Of a stretch of DNA of 64,000 nucleotides, positions 22,621 through 34,127 are shown in pieces. Origin of the DNA: Cyathus striatus (taxonomy: Eukaryota > Basidiomycota > Agaricomycetes > Agaricales > Nidulariaceae); NCBI GenBank assembly GCA_025738555.1, contig JAOVFP010000017.1, forward strand, positions 930,001-994,000, in the 5' to 3' direction. The notes under the pieces were generated by a model. That model had not been told where the DNA came from, did no database searches, and worked only from the letters and a program-made list of their open reading frames with translations. The position numbers and the translations under genes were made by a program. Position 1 is the stretch's first letter. Every line of letters begins with the position of its first letter.

Positions 22621-23996
22621 GGGAGGAGGAGGAGGAGGGAAGGGAAGAAGGGGACGAGACAGGGGAGGAGCGGGAGGAAGGCTGATGGACCAGGAAGGGC
22701 AAGAATGGGGAGAGGGGCCATGGGATACCAACAAAGCTACATGTGATTCATCTGTGTTTGTATTTAAAATTAAAATCAAAAGTGTAATTGTTTGTATGCT
22801 GATTCTCACAGAAGCTGCTGCCAAATAATACCAATAGATGTGTACATACTGCCGGCTACCCGGAACCTGGTCAATCTTCATCTTGTCACTTTCACAATCG
22901 CTTTCTGCCCAGTTTTTTTGCACATATTTGTAGTTAGCTATTATAGTAACATAATGCTCAATTTTTGTGGTGAGAGCATGTCTGGTTACTGAGAAATGTT
23001 GCAATGAGTATGTGATTCCGATCAAAGTTGGCTAAATTTAGCATGCAGATTCTCACACGCTTTCTCGAAGACAATTTCTCTGCATTTTCCATCCCCATCC
23101 TTGTACAACATAATGTTGTGTAGCTATTTTCAAGCACCCTTTATTCAATGGAGCATCTTCTAATGTAATAATTGCTATATATCTTAGATTATAATGCTAG
23201 TTTTTAGTATAGTAGTAGCAGAATAACAATTTAGAGCATATATATGAAAATCAATACACCACTTGAACAGCATGCCTGAAGAGACTTAGACTTCTGGAAG
23301 TGGATATATATGTATGAACCATCACAGAACATTATAGATCAGATTTTTTGCGATTTTATTTGCAGTGGTATGCATAGATATGATATGCATGGCTTATGTC
23401 ATTCTTTATGGTCTATTTGAGGATAATTTTAAGTTACAGACTAAATGAAGCCAATAATTCAACTTAAATAGGATGTATCTATGTCTTAATATTGTAGCAA
23501 GTCTGCATGAAAGCTGTAGCTTCAATAGAAATATTATACAATGGCAATAAGACTGAAAACAACAAACTTGTTAGTGACATCAATGAGTTCTAAGCTTAGT
23601 CAAAGCTTAGTAATTAATACTAGCCAAGACCCTGTCAGAGTTATAAGTATATGCACTGACCAGGTTCCAGTTACCAAAATCGTCAGGAGACTTCAGAATA
23701 AAAATATTCATAGCACATTGAAGAGAACCTCAAAAATTCTGATTCAAAGTGTGATAGAATCTAAATTAAATACATAATGCAGCACACACATTTTATGTTC
23801 AAAAAATAGACACTGGAATGGACAATTCACATTTTATGCTAGAGTGACCAGGATCAAGATCAGCAGCAGTAGTAACATACAGATATATATCATGTGTATA
23901 TTTGTTGATGTCCCATGCAACCAGCATACATCATCATGTCAATGTGGTCCAGTAACGGACCGTTACTGTCAGGTCACTGTCACCACAAGTGTAATG

Positions 23997-24344
23997 TTAC
24001 ATGTTTCCACTTGGTTTCTGCTGCCTCTCAGCATGTAAATTCCAATGTCCCTCACGCTCGTCCAAGGCTTCCCTATTTTTGTGCATCTTTGCTCCCAGAA
24101 TCGCATTCACATGCAGCACCACTCTTCCCTGGTACCATGGCCACTGACAGTCAACTTCCAGCTCATCTTGGCCTACTTCCTGCTCATGCTGCACAGTCAT
24201 GGTTGGGATTTTGAGCTGCAGGAGATTCTGCAGCTCCTTCACCTTTACCTTTTCTTTCTTCACAACTTGCCAAGCCTCTGCTGCAGCAGACCTATTCCCC
24301 TCTTCTTCCAAAATGCACGACTCGCTCGCACATGCAGCCTTCAA
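23997..24344 (-). other. Unrecognised open frame within the 4.1 kb transposon
   Basis: A 115-codon frame with charged, helical composition (SAAAEAWQVVKKEKVKVKEL, probably coiled coil). The composition looks protein-like rather than repeat-derived, and it could be a remnant of an element-encoded protein. No domain or catalytic motif was recognised. Confidence 0.3.
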
Positions 24345-25149
24345 CCCTCATGCTTCATCATCAATGTTGTGGGCTAGCCTTGCAACACAATAGCCACTTG
24401 CGACTTCAGCCAGGCATTCAACACATTCACCAGGTTTCTTCTCACCCCCCTTCCGAGCATGACAAAGACAACACTCATAGGACTTGCAGTAGGTTCAATC
24501 ACGTTGGGAAGCATGATGAGCAGCTGGTGGATATGGATGGAGGAAGTGAATGTCACCTCATAGAGGTGGCAAGTGTATCATGGTGTGGCCCTCTTGGAGT
24601 TACTGGTATAATGGCTAAATTCAACCGGTTTGTAATTTTTTTTCCTTTTCTCCTCTTGTTAACTAATTGTATCACAGTGAAATGGACGAAGTCCACACAG
24701 TATATTCCCAAGCCTCAGAGAACCTCCTCCAACACCTCACCATGACTCTCACCTGCCTAGTTCTCGACTTCACGCACTCCTAGTCCCTCACAATCCTCTC
24801 CCCTGTCCCCCTCCTCACCTTCCTATCAGTAAGCGAGCGTGGTGCTCTTGGAAGTACCACTTTTTGAATCCCAGTAAATCACACCATTGATGGACTGCTC
24901 GTCAATGCTGCGTGTCGATGTCAGTGTTTCTATTGGAAAACAGGGCCAGTGCCTAGGAGCTATGTGAGGCCATGGTTTCGTTACTAAATAATATTAGTTT
25001 TGGCATAGTGTGGGCAGCGAGGAAAACGTGCAATGAGTGATAGGGTTTTGTATATTTTTAATTTCATATATTGTTAGGTCACGTGTAGTACGAAATGTCT
25101 TTTAATAGCCGAACTTGAATTCAATTTAAATGGCATTATTAACTTAAAA

Positions 25150-25310
25150 ATAATTGTAGAGAAAAGTTGCGTAAAAAAAGAAAAAGTTGCGCGGAGAAAA
25201 AAGTTGCGGTACTGGAAAAAAAAGTTGCGCTGCCAGAAAAAAGTTGCGCTGAAAAAAAGTTGCGGCCTCGTGTAAAAAGTTGCGCCGAATAACCCCCCGA
25301 AAAAGTTGCG
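25150..25310. repeat. Right subterminal AAAAAGTTGCG array
   Basis: About eight AAAAAGTTGCG copies separated by short variable spacers lie just inside the right TIR. They are in inverted orientation relative to the left array at 21258-21490. Confidence 0.8.
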
Positions 25311-25462
25311 CGGCACAATAAATGTGCACTTTGACCCTCATAGCAAAGTTGTTAGACCCTGAGCATAAATTCATAAAGCAACGTACCAGTCAAATAATCC
25401 ATTAATTGGGCACCCGACAACAATTGGATCATAGCTGCTTGAAATTCCTGACTGGTCTCCAT

Positions 25463-26347
25463 GTTTGCAAAGATGTGGCTTAATGAGATGATAACTTCTG
25501 CCACAGTTTATTATATACTATTCATTTCGCCTTCACTTCGGCACCTCGACATATTCTTCTGTGTTTGAAAATCTGCAACTAAAAATATTCCGGTTGTGGC
25601 TCCGGGAAATTGTTAATCGTGATATCAAAAAAACTTGCCTTTAGTCATATCGCGCACACGGCTCGAATCCATCATCCCTGAACTTCGCAGAACTACTGGT
25701 AAGAAGCCCACGCACCGTGTATACTCCGCCTCGAGAGAGTAAATGTGACCTCTGTAGCGTGTTGTAGAATCAAAAAGTTAATATTAGGAATAGTAATCAA
25801 GTTTCAAGTTGGTCGATCGTTCCACTTTAATTCCATCTGGGTCCAATTGCTGCCAGGTTTGAAACAAGAAATATCACTCACGAGGTCCTGAAGTCGTAGG
25901 ATTTCCCGCCCTTTAATAGATCATTGACAGTCACTGGGAGTGCAAGATTCCACTCTCGTCTTTGTATTATATAAGAAATATTGAGCATAGTAAGCGAGGG
26001 CCACTTCCGCCGTGTCGTTAACATATACAGATGCCCATCATGAAATTTCCGCTAGAAAAACTCTTTTCATTCCTCAGTAGTATCTGAATGGGGAAGCTAT
26101 ATAAATGAACAGAATAAATAACTTCCTTTTAACCTGAAAGACTGGAATTCCACGATGTATCATTCATCGCCGTTATAGGTACTTATCTATCATTCTCATC
26201 TGCCGTGGAATATGCATCAGTGAAACGCAGGTATCGTGCCTGTGGGACAGAGAAGCTCCGGGGAATGTTATTGATAGTCTAGCCGGATCAATGTGCTAAC
26301 GCGACAGTACTCTGGGTCATCTTCATGAGATAATGCTCTCGGGTAGT
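25463..26347. other. No gene seen; upstream flank of the DUF6533-like gene
   Basis: No open frame or motif of note on either strand. It contains the promoter side of the split gene. Confidence 0.4.
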
Positions 26348-26355
26348 GTTAAAAA

Positions 26356-27592
26356 AGGACCCCTGAAAACTCACCCAAATGCCTGGTCCGAAGGCATCAC
26401 ATTTTTATCCGCACCGAAAATCCTGGTTTTTATCCGCAATTTGACCCAGGGATGCCTCTGGATCCCCAAAATGTGGTTTTTATCCGGAATGTTGCACAGG
26501 CCTGGCCAAAAATCCGGTTTTTCCCTAAAATTTTCGCCTAGCGGCGCTCACGACTATTCCAGATAGCAGAAAATGAATAAGACAACGAGTTACAGTAGAT
26601 ACATTTGTATTTAACAGTCCTCATTGTCATCCTGAGTGTTTTTACTTCTAAGTCAGACTGTAAAACTTTTAAGCTGTTGAAAGTGGTAATTTGTACAGCC
26701 TCGAGAGCGCTCAGGAAATTTGAAGATTGCAGGAGGTGAAACTGTTTTGCCCGGAAGCCGATGCTGATCGACATGTCTCGAAACTGCGCACCGATGAAGT
26801 GCTCATCCTGAATTGGGATGTCGGATACCGCTGAAATGTTGGACGAGTCGGACACCCATGCGTGTCTGGCACTTTTTCCATTTGAATTTTCAGAAATAGC
26901 AAGAACTACGTGGAACTAGTAAGTTTAAATTGTGAATACATGTATTCATAACACACCTTTTCCAAGCATAACTTTCCCACTGTACCACAACAATCGACAA
27001 CCTGCACCTACTGTGCTGTCTGCGATTCCCTGCTGCAGGTTTCTAACTGTCCAGCGCGCAGATCTCTCCAGACCTGTTCCCACACCAATTTCCTCTTGCT
27101 CTTTAACAATGATATGTATACTGCGTAGTATCTCCTGTCGTGTATTTAACTCCTCTTAATTTCCTTCTGTGCACTTACCATCGTTAATGCTGCTGAAGGT
27201 TCGGAATATTGACAACGAGAGCGTAGCATTGATTTGTCATCACTCAAGCTCGCTTAGCCGTCGTATTACCACTAACTTCTAAGTAGACATATTTCACTCA
27301 TATATGCATATATGCAATGTGTGGTAGACTGGTGGTTAAATATGCCTAATGCAAACTCTGAATACTATGTAGTCTGGTATGGCAAAAGTTCGACCCCCAA
27401 AGGTAACATACATTTTTATCCTCAGAAAAACTAGGCCTACCTAGCCTACCCCCATTTTTATCCGGAGTACTGCCACAGGCCTTTTCGCAAAAAAAAGCGG
27501 TTTTTATCCGAATTTCCACAGGCTTTTCTCAAAAATTTCCTCACTTTTATCCTTTCGGAGATCAGGCATTTGGGGGGGTTTTCAGGGGTCCT
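26356..27592. mobile_element. 1.24 kb DNA transposon, AGGACCC termini, 8-bp TSD
   Basis: Termini AGGACCCCTGAAAAC (26356) and GTTTTCAGGGGTCCT (ending 27592) are inverted; the inverted similarity continues through CCCAAATGCCTG for about 40 bp. GTTAAAAA flanks both ends (26348-26355 and 27593-27600), an 8-bp target duplication. Both subterminal regions carry repeated TTTTTATCCG-like motifs (four left, four right). The interior (26540-27370) has only short frames with no recognised transposase, so the copy is non-autonomous. Termini and TSD length match the element at 53809-55633. Confidence 0.85.
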
Positions 27593-27600
27593 GTTAAAAA

Positions 27601-28343
27601 TCTCGTACACTGACTAAATCGACATCTCTATAATTTCGCGAGACGCTTGACTTGCGTGCAGCGAAACATAGCCCATCTTACTAATATAAATCCTAGAGGG
27701 GGCTTGAATATAGATGATGTGTTTAGATTGGATAGACTTGGAAATCATAAACTTGGGATAGAGGTTGGCGGGGAGTCGAATGAGAGAGGCCCTAAGTGAC
27801 GCTACGTCACCATCTGTTTGACATCCTTTGGAACGGACTGGAGCGCCGAACAGGATGACGGGCCGTCGGAAGCCGTCAGGAACTCGGGAGTCGATCGAGA
27901 GTCTAGACTTTGCGATATGATTAGGTGTTACGCGACTAACCAGTCCCAAACCTCCCAACCTCAAGTTCAATAAATGCAACGCACAATTATTGTGGCTTTC
28001 ATAAGGCTTAAGCAACGTGCGATTTCTTAGCACAATAATAAAGAGTCATGAGAAACTTTGAGGTCCGCAGCGCGTCCCAGCTTTGTGCATGTTATGGTTG
28101 ATGATAGAAGCTGAGATGAATCAGGTCGAGGAGTTGAGGCGGGAGAAGGAAGTGATCGTGGAACGTAAGTATGAGGAAGAAAGAGTTTACAAATAATACG
28201 AAGGTCGTATACCGCAGTACGAATGCGTGTCATTTTTTCATGAAATCTGCTAATAGACCTCAATTTTTAAATGTCGCTATCAACTCTAATATACACCACA
28301 TCATATTTCCATCCTCTGAAATACTCCTGAGTAATCAGTGATC
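27601..28343 (-). other. Unrecognised minus-strand frames
   Basis: Two frames (28033-27614, 139 codons; 28263-28027, 78 codons) have ordinary amino-acid composition, but I recognise no domain and could not join them convincingly. They may be parts of a degraded gene interrupted by the transposon at 27592. Confidence 0.25.
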
Positions 28344-29005
28344 TTAACTCTCACTGACATGATAGGGGTATGTTCTTGACATATCTGCTGGGAAACTTGC
28401 CTCGAAATCTGTTAACGCGAAAGTCTCCGGTATGTCCGAATTGTCATCAGTTACTTCCGGCTTTGAAATTATCTCTTCTATGTTCAGGAGCACCCTAGTA
28501 GATGTGATAACGTATATTCTACGTTAACGAAACGTCAGTTTCATTGCATTTTATGAGATGTATTGGTTCGTACGCGCATGTTGGTCTGACATGAATCCAA
28601 TTAGAACTCTGAACGCCAAGAACATAATGAAAGACTTACATCGAGAGAATGCTTACTATTGCAAGATTCGCACTGGTATTGACAATAACCTGAGCAATAT
28701 CAATCGCTAATTATTACTTCAGTTCCTATTATCGCATCATATCTATAGTCACTATTACCTAGGACCGCAGCAAACCAAATGATCCCGTCTCGCAAAAATA
28801 AGGTGATTACTGGACTACTTCTCCATCCGTTTTCGTATAGGGTCTGAATACACTTGTACGTCGATAGTGCGAACATAATGAAGGCCTAGTCAAATTTCTT
28901 TAGCAGCGGGGGGCGTGCGCGAAAATATGCGTACGTCTAAGAACAAAGCAAGAATATATAGCTTAAAGTATGGAGGAACAGTTGTCTCTGGTAACAAGAT
29001 GATAG
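28344..29005 (-). pseudogene. Truncated DUF6533-like paralogue
   Basis: Matches the 3' exons of the gene at 19413-25462: VPPYFKLYILALFLD (compare VPTFFKLYMLVLLLD), RDGIIWFAAVL, VIVNTSANLAIVSILS and YVITSTRVLLNIEEIISKPEV, ending at the TAA at 28344. A phase-2 intron joining ILS/IIYV is shared by both copies. Upstream exons are missing. The truncation coincides with a B-box-like module starting near 29010, so that repeat family probably caused it. Confidence 0.7.
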
Positions 29006-29007
29006 AA

Positions 29008-29290
29008 CACGCAGTCCACCCACCTATCAATAGGTTATGGCAGGTTTGACTCTCATGCATGCCACTGCTAAGTAAAATATCTTTTGTCCCACTCACTGAC
29101 AATCAGTCATGATGAAATACAATACCATCCCAAACCTCACACATCCAAGACAATATAGCCTACCCTGTCCACCCCTCTTAATATTGCGGGTTCAACTCTC
29201 AACCAGTGCACATATTGCTATAGTGTTTTTTGCCGGTGTCCAGCTCAAGTAATAATTATAATTGAGAATGATCACATATAAGTATAATGC
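29008..29290 (+). repeat. B-box-like repeat modules (two copies)
   Basis: Two copies of the dispersed module: a partial one at 29010-29060 and a fuller one at about 29120-29215. The core is AAGACAATATAGCCTACC, about 30-40 bp, then GGTTCAACTCTC, about 10 bp, then CACATATTG. The segment 29010-29290 is closely paralogous to 62490-62779 plus 63206-63260. Confidence 0.7.
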
Positions 29291-29295
29291 CCAAT

Positions 29296-29500
29296 CTAAT
29301 CTAAATCTAGTCTAATCTGCCGTTTCTCTACAACATCCAAAATACACTGAACCCTTGTCACACCAGCGTACCCAACACCCCCCTCCACACCTATCTCTCC
29401 CCTTCCCCCCTGGACCTTCCCTCTCCCCCTGCTGCGGGGGGTTACCCCTGTCCAACTCAAAAGTTTCCTCTGATTCAACAAGCCTTCTCATAATGAGTGT
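29296..29500 (-). pseudogene. Fragment of the repeated low-complexity gene's 3' end
   Basis: In minus orientation this gives the SEETFELD segment, a purine-rich stretch, and the RVQ..LD end in changing frames, followed by TTAGAT repeats. It corresponds to the last ~70 codons of the gene ending at 29790. Multiple frame changes show that it is not coding. Confidence 0.6.
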
Positions 29501-29547
29501 GTAGTTGTGTGGGGGTGACAAGTGTCAAAGGATTACCTATGACTGTT

Positions 29548-29670
29548 CATAATACCACCCTAAACTACCTTCACACAGGCAAGACAATAAAGCTTACCAG
29601 CAGCCAACCCCTCTTAAATACCTATCACAGGTTCAACACTCTACCAGTCCACATATTGTCATTTTGGGGT
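29548..29670 (+). repeat. B-box-like repeat module
   Basis: CAAGACAATAAAGCTTACC, then AGGTTCAACACTCTACC, then CACATATTGTC. Same family and orientation as the module at 29120. Confidence 0.65.
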
Positions 29671-29789
29671 CCATATATGATATTCACCCTTATCTTTTTG
29701 TGAAGCTTAAAATCCGAAATTGACAATGTACTTTAAACCATAAAAGTGGACAATAATATAAGTCTACACCCAATCTAATCTAATCTAAT

Positions 29790-31435
29790 CTAATCTAATC
29801 TACCCTTCTCCAAAACATCCAAAACATACTGAACTCTTCTCACACCATCAAACCCAACACACCCCCTCCATGCTTGTCTCTCTTTCTCTCCCTCTTTCCC
29901 CTCTTTGTCCCCCTCCGTCACACCTCCATCCAACTCAAACGATTCCTCCGATTCAGCGAACAATCCCAGATCGTGTAGATGCATTAAGAGGAGAGCTGGG
30001 AGTGTGTATTTGTGTGGTCTCGTTGAGGAGGGGGAAGAGGAGGTATCGTTATTGTTATTGTCAAGGTCTATTGAGCCGTCTAAAGAATCCCAAGAATCAC
30101 AAGAATCGGGAGAGAAATTTGCGAGATGTTGGATTCCTGGTAGGAATGTTGAGAGGAATGGTTTGTATGTCGACGTTGTTGAATCGGGAAGAGGTGAGGG
30201 GGAAGTCGAAGATGATGAGCAAGGATACGAAGCGCGCAGAACACATAACGCCAGAGATAAGCCGTCTGTAGGTCTTGATGGGGGAGCTGGAATCAGGATC
30301 TTCGGTAGTGTCTGTGTTGGCGGGGAGGATGTAGGTGATCGCTCGGGCGAAGGCTCCCTTATCTTCGAAGGAGAAGCTCCACGAGCAATAGCTCTCCCCA
30401 CTCTCTCAATACACCTCCTTACTTGGTCTTCACCAAGGAGCGTAACGCCGTCGTCTGCGGGTGCGAGGGACGAGGGTATAAGGAGGTTGGTTACTTTCCC
30501 TTTCCCCTTTCCCCTCTTCCCTCCCCTCTTCCTTCGTCCCCACCTCTTTCCCCTTCACACCCCCCGCATCCGCATCCTCATCCAACAAAACACGCAAAAC
30601 CACATCCCACCCGGGTCCGGGCCCGCTCCCCTCCATCTCAGCATCCTCATCCTCCACATCCGAATCGGCGAATCCGAGGGACACGTAAGGACTCAGCTCT
30701 ACCGTGTGCCTTTGCCTCCGTCTCCGAGGGGGACACATAGAGGGGCGCGTACGCACCGATCCTTCTTCCCTCGTCGTAGTCGCAGCAGGACGGGGACGGG
30801 GAGGAAGAGGTGGAGGAAGGGATGGGTGGGGACGAGCACGAGCGCGTCTAGGTAAATTAGATACATGCGGTCCACCCACTTCCCCTGCTCTTGCAAGGGA
30901 GAGGGGGACAACTGGTTTTCGAAGGCCTGCTAGTTCGTCTAATCTCGCTATATAAGGCGAGGATGGGATGGCTTTTCCTTTGGATTTCCTGTTGCCTGCC
31001 AGGAGGGGTGTAACTGCCAACGTCACCGATTCTGAGGAGGAGGAGGAGGGTGAAGAGGGAGAGGGAGAGGGGGAGGAGGGAGAAAACGAGAGAAGGGAGC
31101 GTGTGGATGTGCGGTGTGCTTGGTGTGTTGGCATTGTCGTTCTGGGGGGTGGGGAGGGAGAGGGAGGTTGCGTTGAGGAAGAGGGGTATTGAATCCCTGA
31201 AGAAGAGGAAGCGAAACGCTGGGTAGGGAAGCCAATCGACCCGTGTCTCTGCGTGCGTGGTCGTTGTTGTTGGGTCACAGCCCACAATCAGCGCTACAAG
31301 AAGCTGCGAGTTCAACACGTAAGAATGGGAAAGGGAGGGAAGTGTGGGTACGGGAGGGGGAGTAACGTACTGGTCCAATCGTATCATGTTAGTATATTCA
31401 GGCATGTCCACTAATACAGTCACTCCTCTCCCCAT
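29790..31435 (-). CDS. Low-complexity Ser/Pro-rich protein, function unknown
   Basis: The well-supported part is exon B (from about 31255 down to 30495), a 40-nt intron 30494-30455 (GTAACC..GCAG) and exon C (30454-29790). Exon B encodes Ser/Pro/Arg-rich sequence with an acidic patch (DSDVEDEDAEME). Exon C opens with DGVTLLGEDQVRRCIERVGR and contains LPKILIPAPPSRPTDGLSLA, LPGIQHLANFSP, ALLLMHLHDLGLFAESEESF and a C-terminus FDGVRRVQYVLDVLEKGRLD. A short first exon from 31435 (..MPEYTNMIRLDQ, donor GTACGT) is plausible but needs a GAG acceptor, so the 5' end is uncertain. No known domain was recognised. A second copy is at 63273-64000, and fragments of the 3' end are scattered through the window. 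The tail runs into TTAGA repeats. Confidence 0.5.
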
Positions 31436-31440
31436 TGAAA

Positions 31441-32235
31441 TGGCACATTCTTCGTCTTGCTCCTAGCAAGAACTCCAGCTAGTAGTTCTCAACAGCAGAG
31501 CACGGATACGCATTCTCACCCTTGGCGTCAGCCCGATTGAATTCGTATATAAAGCAGGTAGTTGTTGCCAGGAAGTCACTGTCGGTAATAGATAAGAAAT
31601 CGGTGCAATGAAGCAAGCAGTAGTGGGCTGGGATTCGAAGGCTGGTGGCGAACCGGTAAGGGATCACATTTGTGTCGATTTAGCGATTTGTTTCCACCCG
31701 GGTACTGCAACCTGGCGTAGCTGTAACTGCCACTGTTCCTTCTGCTTTGGCTCTCCTTCGTTCCAGCTAGTCAAATAGCGACTACTAGGACCAATTACAA
31801 ACTATCCCATCCTCAGCCGTCAACGGGAGCGGCATGGGGCAGGCACTGCGTGAGACAGGGCGATAATGCAAAGAATGGGGCACGTGCAGGTTCTGATATC
31901 CTAGGCATTAACTTGGCCCAACGTGTAGAGGGATCATCGAAGTAGCAGCTGGGATGGGTGCAGGTGGTGATGGGGGTGGTGTGACGGAGGTAGGGGTCGA
32001 GATTGGAGAAGTAGTTGGTGGTGCGGTAGCATAAGCTGCAGTCGTAGTCGTATAGTAGTTGGAGCATCACAATTGTCGATGCACAGAATGAAGAAAGAAA
32101 CATGAAAAGCTGTATCGGTAAACTAAAACACGCTCACAAAATGAAAAGAAGACTTACGGAAACATTCCCAGACTCTCAATAAGTTCAGGACCCATCTGCA
32201 CACACCCATCCTAACATAGCTTCTTTGAGGACGCG
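31441..32235. other. No recognised gene
   Basis: One minus-strand frame (32103-31813, 96 codons) is open but unrecognised. No repeat signature was seen. Confidence 0.3.
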
Positions 32236-33740
32236 AGCGGTCATTGCAACTGGACTACGATAGAAAAGTCGACCTGCGATTTGAACACAGCACAGGAGCA
32301 CAATCTTCGTCCTCTCCGGCTCACCCCACCCTTTTGCATTCTTCCGCCCTCCTCCTTCCCTCACTTCGACCCACTCGCATATATCACTCCCAGCACAACA
32401 AACACCACATTACACCTCTCTTCATGCTCGCCGTAGCCCGCACTACCCAAATCCGAGATCGACAACCGTGGCATTCGACACCTGGAGTGTAAATGCGCGT
32501 AAAGTACGTGCAAAGCTGAGCTCAGAATCCGTCTATGCACCAATGCTATATCTGCAGCACCTTGGTTGCCACGTATACGAGCAAACGTGAATATTGACGC
32601 ACAACACAACACGTCTGCTCGACGAAAACGTGTGTCGCAGCCTGCAATGTAGGGAGGAGGTTTAGAGAGGAGCGGTGGCGATGGTAAGGCTGTTCTTGGG
32701 TATTCGAAGGCTGGAGGGGGAAAAGGGCATAGCGGTTCGGTTTGCCATGAAGGAAGATTGGTGTTTTCTGAAAAGATCGTTGGTGGGAAAGTGGCGAAGG
32801 TAGAACACCCAGCAAAAGAGATATCAATGGGCCCGCACTAACAGTCGAGGTCGAGGTTGACTATATGTATGGCAGATGATCGATGATCGATGAAAACGCG
32901 TAGACCGATGGCGAAGGGGGAAACGAGGCAAGGGCTCCCTGGCGACGATGGCTGGCTAAACGGGCTCAGCGAAGCCGGTACGCTACCCTCCGGCCCTCCC
33001 CTCTTCTCCAAAGCAACTTCAGAGCCCTTTTCGTGCTCGTCGCCTCCCAAACCCAATCTTCCAATTGCCGTCATGAACGCCCAAGTTCATGGATACACCG
33101 TGACACACAGCGATGAGGAGATCTGACAGCGGTAATGGATTGTAGTAGACTTGGGTCTGGGTGTGGTATTGCGCCGCACTTGTGCTACAATCTACCCTCC
33201 TTCATCGCCCTCCACCACCTCGAACTCTCCGCTTAGGGGAATACGGGCTTGAATTGATTGCCTTCGAGTGCTGAGAGGAAAGGATAGGGTGCAATCTGCG
33301 ACAGCAGTTCTTCCGTTTGACCGGTTACGAGGTCGAACGGTTCCATCCTCAGCAAGAACATCGTTGTGCAGTTTTCACGGCCTGGGAACGCCAATCATCC
33401 GTCTATTACAGCGGCCGTAGGCTCTCTAGAGACATTAGTCTATCCATAGACCTGTGGCAATGCTAAGCTAGAGCAAGTGGAACTCATAATCGCGGTGACA
33501 AGACGTACATTTTGCAGAAAAGTTCGAGTATAGATCAAGTATGGATTGAGGATTGAGTTTAAGCCGCTTTGTTATTTGCTAAAATATATTGTTTACGAAA
33601 TGATAAAGAAAAACGTATCCAGAAGGAATATGACAACGAGTGTCGAGGTTGGTGACGCAGTTGGTGGCTGGTTGTCGGTTGGGCATCGGGCAATGGATTC
33701 CGAAACAAATAATTACGTAAGTACTTACCACTATGTAGTA
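32236..33740. repeat. Dispersed ~1.4 kb repeat, copy A
   Basis: Starts near GGACTACGATAGAAAAGTC, a block shared with copy B at 49625. The right half (33180-33640) matches copies B (50550-50945) and C (39180-39610) through landmarks such as TCCTCAGCAAGAACATCGTT, GTGCAGTTTTCA and CATTTTGCAGAAA. No terminal repeats, polymerase or transposase motif was found. The open frames inside do not agree between copies, so they are not conserved genes. Confidence 0.7.
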
Positions 33741-34125
33741 TGCACTCGCCGCCTCCCCGGCACCGCGGCACCTCTCACACTGGTCTGTATCCATCGGCCG
33801 TGTTCGGCTCGTCTTGCCCGAGTCTTGCCCGAATCGTCCTCCATGAGTTTATCGAGTCATTTCCCTCTGCCTTAAACCACCATCTCATTATTTAAATAAG
33901 GCCGCTCTTGAAAGAACGTAAGTATGTGCCACTACTATCTCAAGTTCAAGCGGTCGCATGTACCCTTTTAACGGTGAACGCATCGACACCAATGGACAGG
34001 CAGCGTACTAAGAGCAATGTTCCCGAGGCTGTATTTTCCCTGGATGTCATGAGATGTTATGCCGGCTGAACATTGCGTGTGGCAGAGATTGAACTTTCAC
34101 GGAATTATGACTCATGGATAGGCAG
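33741..34125. other. No gene seen
   Basis: Short unsupported frames only; flank of the pogo-like element. Confidence 0.35.
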
Positions 34126-34127
34126 TA

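Larger units (their letters stand above)
21226..25342. mobile_element. 4.1 kb DNA transposon, perfect 43-bp TIRs, 6-bp TSD
   Basis: The left terminus starts TATGAGGGTCAAAGTGCACA (21226-21268) and the right terminus (25300-25342) is its perfect 43-bp inverse complement. GCAAAG flanks both sides (21220-21225 and 25343-25348) as a 6-bp target duplication. Inside the TIRs are inverted subterminal arrays: about 13 CGCAACTTTTT motifs at 21258-21490 and about eight AAAAAGTTGCG motifs at 25160-25310. No transposase domain was recognised inside, so it is probably non-autonomous or carries an unrecognised protein. Perfect TIRs and TSD imply a recent insertion. The superfamily is uncertain because a 6-bp TSD is unusual among fungal groups. 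Confidence 0.85.
19413..25462 (-). pseudogene. DUF6533-like membrane protein gene split by a transposon in intron 1
   Basis: The N-terminal exon (25462-25387) begins METSQEFQAAMIQLLSGAQL and ends in phase 1. Exon 2 (21217-21196, VASITLV) and exon 3 (from 21146, FDYFISLSREVGLMWQKPL) continue the DUF6533 pattern of a YDY/FDY membrane start followed by an acidic-W motif. Later exons give RYFTLISMA, ALAYR/VWILFGLNKVVLSILVCVI, VPTFFKLYMLVLLLD, AFIMFALSAYKCVQTI and LFLRDGIIWFAAVL, ending with TSTRLLLNMEEMIS and a TAG at 19413. The gene therefore had about nine or more short exons. Some inner junctions do not stay in frame with canonical sites (around 21010-21030 and 19750-19860), so decay beyond the insertion is likely. 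The family comprises multi-span Agaricomycete proteins of unknown function. The 4.1 kb transposon sits in intron 1. Confidence 0.75.

Noticed and set aside
22237..22721. Plus- and minus-strand Gly/Arg/Ser/Pro-rich open frames
   Set aside because: Low-complexity purine tract with hairpin motif; frames on both strands are composition artefacts.
26344..27600. Assignment of the AGGACCC elements to hAT or KDZ
   Set aside because: TSD length allows either, but no transposase is present and termini alone are not decisive, so the superfamily is left open.
29760..29800. Telomeric repeat
   Set aside because: The tract is a TTAGA pentamer at a gene 3' end, not the TTAGGG expected for basidiomycete telomeres, and it is internal.
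29870..30855. Plus-strand open frames of 133 and 316 codons
   Set aside because: They are antisense to the low-complexity minus-strand gene and disagree with its conserved second copy.
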